Below, piece after piece: positions 57,517 to 64,000 of a DNA stretch of 64,000 bases. Each line of letters begins with the position of its first letter. The stretch's first letter is position 1. The DNA is from Parerythrobacter lutipelagi. GTDB taxonomy: Bacteria; Pseudomonadota; Alphaproteobacteria; Sphingomonadales; Sphingomonadaceae. The stretch covers positions 1-64,000 of the forward strand of contig NZ_SKCJ01000001.1 in assembly GCF_005434975.1 (NCBI RefSeq). Direction: 5' to 3'. Under the pieces are notes generated by a model. The model was not told the DNA's origin, ran no database searches, and was given only the letters and a program-made list of their open reading frames with translations. A program made the translations under genes and the position numbers.

Positions 57517-58176
57517 ATGAGCGAGACAAACGAGATGCATAAGAAGCAGAGCTCCGGCTGGCTCAACGTTGTAGTCGACTACGGCCCTCTGCTCGTATTC
57601 CTCGGAACCTACAAATATTTCTCGCCCGAGGAATCGGAACCGATCGCTGAGATTGCGGCGGTAATTCGGGGAACATTTGCCTTTATCATCGCAGCAATCA
57701 TCGCGCTGGTCGTCTCGAAATGGCGGCTTGGCAAAGTCTCGCCCATGCTGTGGTTCTCTACCGCCCTCATCGTAGGCTTCGGCAGCCTGACAATCTTCCT
57801 GGGCGATCCGGTATTCGTACAGCTCAAGCCGACAATCATCTACCTGATGTTCGGCTTCGTCCTGCTCGGTGCCTATTACTGGAAGGGAAAGCCGCTATTG
57901 CGAATCCTGCTCGAAGCGGCATTCGAAGGGTTGACCGACGAAGGCTGGGCCAAGCTGTCGCGCAATTGGGGCTTTTTCTTTCTGCTCCTCGCCGCGCTGA
58001 ACGAAGCGCTGCGGATGAACCTCAGCTTCGAATCCTGGCTATGGGCCAAGCTGTGGGTGTTTATGCCGCTGTCCTTCCTCTTCACCTTCACTCAGATCCC
58101 GATGCTGCTGAAGCACGGGCTGGCGGTCGAGGAGAAGGACGATGTTCTGAAGGAAGAGCCGCCGACTGGCAGCTAA
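57517..58176 (+). CDS. yciB: Intracellular septation protein YciB/IspZ
   Basis: 219 residues from ATG 57517 (the upstream frame reads through the repeat). Six membrane helices. It begins with LNVVVDYGPLLVFLGTYKYF and has GDPVFVQLKPTIIYLMFGFVLLGAYYWKG, the region FEGLTDEGWAKLSRNWGFFFLLLAALNEALR and ASAKLWVFMPLSF-like WAKLWVFMPLSFLFTFTQIPMLLKHG, all typical of the family. It is linked with cell-envelope synthesis and division at the inner membrane. Convergent with kup, one base between the stops. Confidence 0.95.
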   Translation: MSETNEMHKKQSSGWLNVVVDYGPLLVFLGTYKYFSPEESEPIAEIAAVIRGTFAFIIAAIIALVVSKWRLGKVSPMLWFSTALIVGFGSLTIFLGDPVFVQLKPTIIYLMFGFVLLGAYYWKGKPLLRILLEAAFEGLTDEGWAKLSRNWGFFFLLLAALNEALRMNLSFESWLWAKLWVFMPLSFLFTFTQIPMLLKHGLAVEEKDDVLKEEPPTGS

Positions 58177-58177
58177 G

Positions 58178-60091
58178 TCAGATCCGCACCTGGCTGCCCA
58201 GTTCCACCACGCGGTTGGTCGGCAGGCGGAAGAATTCCATCGCGGTCGCGCTGTTGCGCAGCATCCAGGCGAAGATCTTCTCGCGCCAGATCGGCATACC
58301 GGGCTTGTCGCTCGGCAGAAGCGTCTGGCGGCTGAGGAAGAAACTGGTCTGCATCATGTCGAAATCGCCGCCGCATTGCTGCATAGTCTTCAGACCCAGC
58401 GGCACATCGGTTTCCTGCATGAAGCCGTAGTGCAGAATCGCGCGATAGAACCCGTCCCCAAGGTCATGAAATTCGCAGCGCTCGGCCTCGTCCACATAGG
58501 GCACATCTCCGATTTGCACGGTCAGAATGACCACCCGCTCGTGCAACACCTTGTTGTGCTTGATATTGTGTAGCAGCGCGGATGGCACGCCGCCGGTGCT
58601 CGAGGCCATGAAGATCGCGGTACCGGGAACGCGCGTCGCGCTGTTCTTGGCCGATTTGGCGAACACCTCTATCGGCAGCGCCACTTCGGTCATCCGCTCT
58701 CGCATCAATTTGCGTCCGCGAGCCCAGGTGGTGAGCAAGGTGAAGATCACCGCCCCAACGACCAGAGGGAACCAGCCGCCTGCCGGGACCTTCATCAGGT
58801 TGGCCGCGAAGTAAGCACCGTCAACGATCAGGAACAGGATCACGACCGGTGCAGCATACCACCATTTCCATTTCCACACGCCGACCAGCAGGACCGCCAT
58901 CAGGAGCGTGTCGATGGTCACCGCTCCGGTCACAGCGATGCCGTATGCGCTGGCAAGGTTGGACGAGTTCTGGAAGGTCAGGACGAGGATGATCACCGCC
59001 ACCATCAGCGCCCAGTTGACGATCGGGATATAGATCTGACCGCCCTCGGTTTCGCTGGTGTGGCGGATCGAAAGGCGCGGGATATAGCCCATCTGGATCG
59101 CCTGGTGCGTGATCGAGAATGCGCCTGAGATCACCGCTTGGCTGGCGATAAAGGTTGCGAAGGTGGCAAGGATGACCAGCGGCAGGCGCCACTGCTCCTG
59201 CGCAAGGAAGAAGAACGGGCTCTTGATTGCCTCTGCCGCTTCAGCGGCGGGCAGGCTCACGATCATCGCCCCTTGGCCAAAGTAGTTGAGCAGCAGGCAC
59301 GGCATGACAAAGCCGAACCAGCTCAGTTTCATTGGCCCGCGGCCGAAATGGCCCATGTCGGAATAGAGCGCTTCCGAACCGGTCACCGCCAGCACGACCG
59401 AGCCGAGGGCGAGGAAAGCGAACCATTTGTCGATGATGAAGAACTGGATCGCGTACCAGGGGTTCAGCGCCCAGAGGATCTCCGGGTGCTGGAATATCTG
59501 GAACGCGCCCAGCGTCGCAATCACCGTAAAATAGACAATCATCACCGGGGCAAACAATGCGCCGACTTTGGCCGTGCCGCGTTTTTGCAGCACGAACAGC
59601 AAAACCAGCAAAGCCAGCGCGATAGGGATAACGAACCGGTCGAGACGGTGGTCGACCACGGTCAGGCCCTCTACCGAAGATAGCACTGAGATTGCCGGAG
59701 TTATCATGCTATCGCCATAAAATAGCGACGTCGCAAACACACCCAACAGGATAGCAACCCACGTGTAGCGCGGATTGGTCAGCTTGCTTGAAATAAGCGC
59801 GACCAATGCGAGTGAACCACCCTGCCCCTTGTTGTCTGCGCGCATCAGGATGGTGACATACTGGATGGCGACGACCAGCGTCATCGACCAGAAGATCAGG
59901 CTGACGACCCCCAGAACATGGTTGTAATCGATCGGCAGCGGGTTCGGACCGATAAACGTCTCGCGGAAGGCATAGAGCGGGCTGGTGCCGATATCACCGA
60001 AAACGACGCCGATCGCACCGACTGCCAGCGCGGCTTTGGACGACCCGTGACCATGCCCGGTTGATTCTGTCTGGGAAGACGCGTCGCTCAT
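58178..60091 (-). CDS. kup: Potassium uptake protein Kup
   Basis: 637 residues, the usual length. Twelve N-terminal membrane helices, with the family start [43 protein letters not shown] and [20 protein letters not shown]-type segments, and a C-terminal cytoplasmic domain with [35 protein letters not shown]. Low-affinity proton-coupled potassium importer. Its start region (60092-60215) contains no other gene. Confidence 0.97.
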   Translation of the reverse strand: MSDASSQTESTGHGHGSSKAALAVGAIGVVFGDIGTSPLYAFRETFIGPNPLPIDYNHVLGVVSLIFWSMTLVVAIQYVTILMRADNKGQGGSLALVALISSKLTNPRYTWVAILLGVFATSLFYGDSMITPAISVLSSVEGLTVVDHRLDRFVIPIALALLVLLFVLQKRGTAKVGALFAPVMIVYFTVIATLGAFQIFQHPEILWALNPWYAIQFFIIDKWFAFLALGSVVLAVTGSEALYSDMGHFGRGPMKLSWFGFVMPCLLLNYFGQGAMIVSLPAAEAAEAIKSPFFFLAQEQWRLPLVILATFATFIASQAVISGAFSITHQAIQMGYIPRLSIRHTSETEGGQIYIPIVNWALMVAVIILVLTFQNSSNLASAYGIAVTGAVTIDTLLMAVLLVGVWKWKWWYAAPVVILFLIVDGAYFAANLMKVPAGGWFPLVVGAVIFTLLTTWARGRKLMRERMTEVALPIEVFAKSAKNSATRVPGTAIFMASSTGGVPSALLHNIKHNKVLHERVVILTVQIGDVPYVDEAERCEFHDLGDGFYRAILHYGFMQETDVPLGLKTMQQCGGDFDMMQTSFFLSRQTLLPSDKPGMPIWREKIFAWMLRNSATAMEFFRLPTNRVVELGSQVRI

Positions 60092-60215
60092 ATGGCCCCG
60101 CTAACCCCGTTCTGTTGTCCCAACGCAGCCAATTGTGCAGCGTGAGTGGTGTCATTCGAAAGGTGGCGGCGCGTAGCACCATCGCTTTTGCACCGCAACA
60201 ACGGGTTTGCCGCCG

Positions 60216-60845
60216 TCACATTCCGCCCTGCGCGATGAGATTGTCCAACCGCTCAAGCTGTGCGGCGAGATTATCTCGCCATGGCGCGTCTTCCGGCGCG
60301 TTCTCCACCAAATCGGCCCAGATTGCGCGGGTCTGCATCGGCTGCCCGGCCTGCAGCAACCCGACGCCATAGAAATACGTCGCGGCCGGATTGCCCGGCT
60401 CTGCCAGTTCTGCACGGCTGTATGCGAACAGCGCGGCCGGCGTCAGATTGCCGTCGGCGTGTTCGAGCAAGGCATTGCCCAAAGCGACCCATGCTTCGGC
60501 ATCCTGCGGATTTTCCACCACAGCACCGCGCAGTAGCGCAGCCGCATCGACGAATTCACCGCGCCTCGCATAGCCATCGGACATCACGATGTACTGGGCC
60601 GGTAGCTGGTCCACCCCAAAAAATTCGCGCCGCGCTTCGATAAAGGCGAAATTGCTTTCGTTGATCTCGGCGACCTGCGATTTGGGTGATGCCGCCATTT
60701 GGGGGGAGCCTTGCAGGGCATAGCCCGCCAGCCCGAACATTAGCGCAGCGCCGAACAATGCCCAACCCGCACGCGGCAGCCGCAGGAGGAACGCCGCCAC
60801 CAGAAAGACGATCAGGGCCAGCGCGAGAATTGGAATCCAGGTCAT
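60216..60845 (-). CDS. ccmI: Tetratricopeptide-repeat cytochrome c maturation protein (CcmI/CycH-like)
   Basis: 209 residues from ATG 60845, overlapping the ccmH stop. Two membrane helices (TWIPILALALIVFLVAAFLLRL and WALFGAALMFGLAGYALQG) are followed by TPR-like repeats (YIVMSDGYARRGEFVDAAALLRGAVVENPQDAEAWVALGNALLEHADG and RAELAEPGNPAATYFYGVGLLQAG). CcmI/CycH chaperones apocytochrome c for ligation. It is shorter than classical CcmI and the last gene of the ccm cluster here. Confidence 0.85.
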   Translation of the reverse strand: MTWIPILALALIVFLVAAFLLRLPRAGWALFGAALMFGLAGYALQGSPQMAASPKSQVAEINESNFAFIEARREFFGVDQLPAQYIVMSDGYARRGEFVDAAALLRGAVVENPQDAEAWVALGNALLEHADGNLTPAALFAYSRAELAEPGNPAATYFYGVGLLQAGQPMQTRAIWADLVENAPEDAPWRDNLAAQLERLDNLIAQGGM

Positions 60846-61276
60846 GCAGCGTCCCCTTCCTTGCGCCCGATCCGCCGCCACAGCAGAATGCCTGCGACGA
60901 GAATCAGCAGGAACGGAATGGCGAACAGCGGCCACGTCGTCTCGCTAACGGTCGGGGCGTAGCTGACGTAATCGCCATAGCGGGCGACCAGCCACGCACG
61001 GATCGCCTCGGGCTCCTCACCAGCTGCAATGCGGGTGCGAACCTGGTGGCGCATGTCACCAGCCATCGGCGCGTCACTGTCGGCAATCGACTGGCTCTGG
61101 CACTTGAGACAGCGCAAGGTTTCCATAAGCGCCTGTGCTTCGGCTTCGGCAGCGGGGTTTTCGAGCTGCTGATACGCGTAAGGCGCGGGAGGCAGGCGGT
61201 ACTGCGCCAAGGCGGGCACGGCCATCCCGGCGGCGAGCAGCGTGGCGAGCAACGTGGCAAGCAACAGGCGGATCAT
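60842..61276 (-). CDS. ccmH: Cytochrome c maturation protein CcmH (CycL-type)
   Basis: 144 residues. A signal peptide (LLATLLATLLAAGMAVPALAQ) is followed by the CcmH domain with the redox motif LRCLKCQSQSIADSDAP (CxxC) and RHQVRTRIAAGEEPEAIRAWLVARYGDYVSYAP. A C-terminal membrane helix (LFAIPFLLILVAGILLW) anchors it. CcmH reduces the haem-binding cysteines of apocytochrome c. The start overlaps the ccmG stop by 4 nt. Confidence 0.95.
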   Translation of the reverse strand: MIRLLLATLLATLLAAGMAVPALAQYRLPPAPYAYQQLENPAAEAEAQALMETLRCLKCQSQSIADSDAPMAGDMRHQVRTRIAAGEEPEAIRAWLVARYGDYVSYAPTVSETTWPLFAIPFLLILVAGILLWRRIGRKEGDAA

Positions 61277-61803
61277 TGCCCGGCCTCCTGCAGCTTTTCC
61301 AGCAGGAGCGGCACATCGCCCGCGCGGACGTCACCGATATGCTGGTAAGTGATCTTGCCCGTGCCATCGATCACGAAGGTTTCCGGCACACCGGAAGAGC
61401 CGATGGCGAGCTGCACTTCAGACAGATCATCCGCCCCGATGCGCGAATAGGGATTGCCGTAATTCGCCAGAAAGCGTGCCACATCCTCAGGCCGGTCACG
61501 AATGGCAACGCCGACGATCTCCGCCCCGCTCGCCTTCAGCCGCTCGAGGTGCGGTGCCTCCGAAATGCACGGAATGCACCAGCTGGCCCAGATATTGAGC
61601 AGTTTCGGCTTGCCATCGGTGAAATCGGCGGTCGCCGCGCCAGGCAGCGAGGCATAGGCTGGCCGCAGGTCGAACTGCGGCAGGCTTTCGCCGATCATCG
61701 TGCTGCGGACGAATTCATCCTTGGGCTGAGTGAGCTGATAGGCGGCAAGACCGCAGAAAAGCGCGAACAGCCCGAGCGGGATCCACAGCCACAGCCGCTT
61801 CAT
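61273..61803 (-). CDS. ccmG: Thiol:disulfide interchange protein CcmG/DsbE
   Basis: 176 residues. One N-terminal anchor (LWIPLGLFALFCGLAAYQLT), then a thioredoxin fold with KPKLLNIWASWCIPCISEAPHLERL (active site WCIPC), VGVAIRDRPEDVARFLANYGNPY and GVPETFVIDGTGKITYQHIG. It keeps apocytochrome cysteines reduced in the periplasm for haem attachment, working with CcmH. Start overlaps the ccmF stop (ATGA). Confidence 0.96.
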   Translation of the reverse strand: MKRLWLWIPLGLFALFCGLAAYQLTQPKDEFVRSTMIGESLPQFDLRPAYASLPGAATADFTDGKPKLLNIWASWCIPCISEAPHLERLKASGAEIVGVAIRDRPEDVARFLANYGNPYSRIGADDLSEVQLAIGSSGVPETFVIDGTGKITYQHIGDVRAGDVPLLLEKLQEAGQ

Positions 61804-63749
61804 GCCACAGCCTCCGCGTCGGCGGATTCTTCATCGACAAAATCTTCGCCCCGGCGGCGCTTGAGATCGGTCTTCACCCGCCCGATCAGCGCCAGCAGGC
61901 CGCCAAGGGCGACCAGCATTCCGCCATGCCAGATGAATGTCACGAACGGCTTCCACCAGAGGCGCAGCTGCCAGCGACCCTGGCTGGCTTCGTTGCCGAC
62001 GACGGCATAAAGCTGCCCGTTCCACCGGGTCGCCAGTTCGCTTTCCGTGGTTTCCTGGACCGGTGCCCAGAAATTGCGCGCCTGCGGGCTCATTTCTGTC
62101 GGTTCACCGCCATCATAGGATGCCTGGAGCCGCCCTTCGATAGCCGTCCAGTTGGGCCCCGCAACCGGCGTCACGCTTTCCAGCTTGACCGTCCACGGAC
62201 CGACCTGAGTGCTGTCGCCCACATTGACTGCGGCCAGTTTCTCTTCCGAAAACGCGCTTTCGCTCGCCATGCCGAACAGCGCGACGGCGATGCCGAAATG
62301 CGCGATTACCATACCCCATGTCGCAAGCGGCACGCGCAACAAATTGCGGCCGCGCAAGGGAAGGACGCTCGCAATCGCCAGCCCAACCGCGACTGCAAGA
62401 CCGAGATCGGCCAGTAGCGAATAGGCCCCTAGGATCACGACCAGCGCCAGCGTCGCAAGCATGATGACCGCAATGATCACCATCGGCAGCTTGATCCGCG
62501 CAAGGCTGTCCTGCCGCCAGCGCAGCAATGGACCGACCGCCATCACCAGCAGCATCGGAATGGTAAAGATCGCACCAACCGGATTGAAATAGGGCGGACC
62601 GACAGAGACCCGGACATCAAACGCCTCCGTCAGCAGCGGGTAGAGCGTGCCCAGCAACACTATGCCGAGGATCGCGCTCAACATCACATTGTTGAACACC
62701 AGCGCGCCTTCGCGACTGCTGAATGAGAAGCGCGCGCCCTCTGAAATGCTGCCGGCGCGCAAACCGAACACCGCCAGCGCACCGCCGATATAGATTGCGA
62801 GCAGGAAGAGGATGAATGTCCCGCGTTCCGGATCGACGGCGAAAGCATGGACACTGGTCAGAATGCCCGAGCGCACAAGGAAGGTGCCGAGCATCGACAT
62901 GGAAAATGCCACCACCCCGAGCATGATCGTCCAGGTACGCAAGGCATCACGCGCCGCCAGAACGCTCACCGAATGGAGCAAGGCAGTCGCCGCGAGCCAC
63001 GGCATCAGCGAAGCGTTCTCGACCGGGTCCCAGAACCACCAGCCACCCCAGCCCAGCTCGTAATAGGCCCAGTAGCTGCCGGCGGTGATACCCAGTGTCA
63101 GGAATATCCACGCGCCGAGTATCCATGGCCGCATCGCACGCGCGAAATCGGGCGTGACTTGCCGGGTGAGCAAAGCCCCCACGGCAAAACTGAACGCCAC
63201 CGACAAGCCGACATAGCCAAAATAGAGGGTCGGAGGATGAAACGCCAAGCCAATGTCTTGCAACAGCGGGTTGAGCCCCTGCCCCTCGACAGCGGGCATC
63301 GGAAGCCGCTCGAACGGGTTCGAACTGAACAGGATAAAGGCATAAAAACCAATGGCCACGAAGGCCTGCGCCGCCAGTGTCGCACGCATCGTTACTTCCG
63401 GAATACGCCGTTCGATCAGCGCGATCAGGCCGCCCGCCAGCGCCATCACCGTGACCCACAGCAGCATCGAGCCTTCGTGGTTGCCCCAGGAACCCGCCAG
63501 CTTGAAAATCCACGGCTTGGCCGAATGCGAATTGGTCGCGACCAGCTTGACCGACAGGTCGGTTATGAGGAACAACCACACCAGCATGCCGAACGACACT
63601 GCGGCAAGCGCGCCTTGCGCAATCGCCGTCGGCCGGACCAGAGCGCCGAGCTCGTCGTGCCCCCGGACAGCGAACACGCCGCTCATCAGCTGCAGCACGG
63701 ACAGTGCCGCTGCGAGCCATAGGGCAGCAAGGCCGACTTCAGCGATCAT
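61800..63749 (-). CDS. ccmF: Haem lyase CcmF
   Basis: 649 residues with about 15 membrane helices. The WWD domain is [28 protein letters not shown]. Haem-binding histidines lie in flanking loops, including [13 protein letters not shown] and [14 protein letters not shown]-type helices. CcmF joins haem delivered by CcmE to apocytochrome c at the periplasmic face. Start and stop overlap ccmE and ccmG by 4 nt each, so the genes are one operon. Confidence 0.97.
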   Translation of the reverse strand: MIAEVGLAALWLAAALSVLQLMSGVFAVRGHDELGALVRPTAIAQGALAAVSFGMLVWLFLITDLSVKLVATNSHSAKPWIFKLAGSWGNHEGSMLLWVTVMALAGGLIALIERRIPEVTMRATLAAQAFVAIGFYAFILFSSNPFERLPMPAVEGQGLNPLLQDIGLAFHPPTLYFGYVGLSVAFSFAVGALLTRQVTPDFARAMRPWILGAWIFLTLGITAGSYWAYYELGWGGWWFWDPVENASLMPWLAATALLHSVSVLAARDALRTWTIMLGVVAFSMSMLGTFLVRSGILTSVHAFAVDPERGTFILFLLAIYIGGALAVFGLRAGSISEGARFSFSSREGALVFNNVMLSAILGIVLLGTLYPLLTEAFDVRVSVGPPYFNPVGAIFTIPMLLVMAVGPLLRWRQDSLARIKLPMVIIAVIMLATLALVVILGAYSLLADLGLAVAVGLAIASVLPLRGRNLLRVPLATWGMVIAHFGIAVALFGMASESAFSEEKLAAVNVGDSTQVGPWTVKLESVTPVAGPNWTAIEGRLQASYDGGEPTEMSPQARNFWAPVQETTESELATRWNGQLYAVVGNEASQGRWQLRLWWKPFVTFIWHGGMLVALGGLLALIGRVKTDLKRRRGEDFVDEESADAEAVA

Positions 63750-64000
63750 TGCGCCGCTTCCGCTTCCGCTTCGGCGACAACTTTGGCCCTTTGATGTTCG
63801 GTCATTTCTTCAAGCTCTCGCGGGACGTAATTCTCGTCATGCTTGGCGAGCAAATTGTCAGCGACAAACACCCCGTCCGGCCCGAGACGTCCCTCTGCCA
63901 CCACGCCTGAGTCCTCGACGAACAGGTCCGGGAGTATGCCTGTGAACCGGACAGGCACTGTGTTATCGCCGTCCCCCACGACGAACGCGACTGTCACCCC
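63746..64000 (-). CDS. ccmE: Haem chaperone CcmE (N-terminal part outside window)
   Basis: The frame is open to the window edge, so only the last 85 residues are visible. It shows the OB-fold haem-chaperone domain: [44 protein letters not shown]. The haem-attachment histidine is in HDENY. CcmE receives haem from CcmABC and hands it to CcmF, whose gene follows with a 4-nt overlap. Confidence 0.95.
   Translation of the reverse strand, partial: GVTVAFVVGDGDNTVPVRFTGILPDLFVEDSGVVAEGRLGPDGVFVADNLLAKHDENYVPRELEEMTEHQRAKVVAEAEAEAAQ

Overview
The window reads as an alphaproteobacterial chromosome, most likely Sphingomonadales (an Erythrobacteraceae-like genome). This is inferred from the high GC content, the core gene neighbourhoods (ccm cluster, acpP-fabF-mltG, dapF-mtaB-ftsY-yciB) and alphaproteobacterial LexA boxes. 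It has two halves that meet at a tRNA-Met gene.

Positions 1 to about 40630 are the right part of an integrative and conjugative element (ICE) whose left end lies outside the window. F-type mating-pair genes come first (traF 3' end, traH, traG), followed by a thermonuclease and small membrane proteins, and then an S24/LexA-like repressor. Next is an efflux cassette (hydrolase, thioesterase, outer-membrane factor, EmrB, EmrA, MarR, UbiB-like kinase), then a hipBA pair. The DNA-processing block traI-traD-RHH protein follows on the minus strand. After it comes a maintenance and establishment region: ssb, a DUF2493 protein, an ArdC-like antirestriction protein, a ParB-like protein, a very large methylase/Strawberry-notch helicase and a Toprim primase. 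A mer-like metal cassette is inserted in this region. The right end carries a lytic transglycosylase, a small partner protein and a P4-type integrase beside tRNA-Met, whose 3' end faces the element.

Positions 40631 to 64000 look like ordinary core genome. They hold a membrane-anchored cNMP-binding protein, RNA ligase-like protein, mltG, fabF, acpP, aspS, rnd, oxyR, a PilZ protein, pgsA, an LplT-like transporter, an EVE protein, a GGDEF-EAL protein, dapF, mtaB, ftsY, yciB, kup and the ccmE-F-G-H-I cytochrome c maturation genes (ccmE cut by the window edge).

The most interesting signals are non-coding and lie in the ICE. (1) A family of leaders recurs in which the ribosome-binding motif TCAGGAG forms the 3' arm of a hairpin ahead of four separate minus-strand ICE genes; the apical stems differ in sequence but still pair. 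(2) Two GTTC-N7-GTTC LexA boxes sit ahead of the repressor and of the transglycosylase. (3) A TTCCTACA element is oriented toward four ICE transcription units, including two copies identical over 14 bp. (4) One promoter/operator motif is shared by the two arms of the MarR efflux cassette. (5) Twin operators and overlapping inverted repeats lie ahead of an unusually long hipB.
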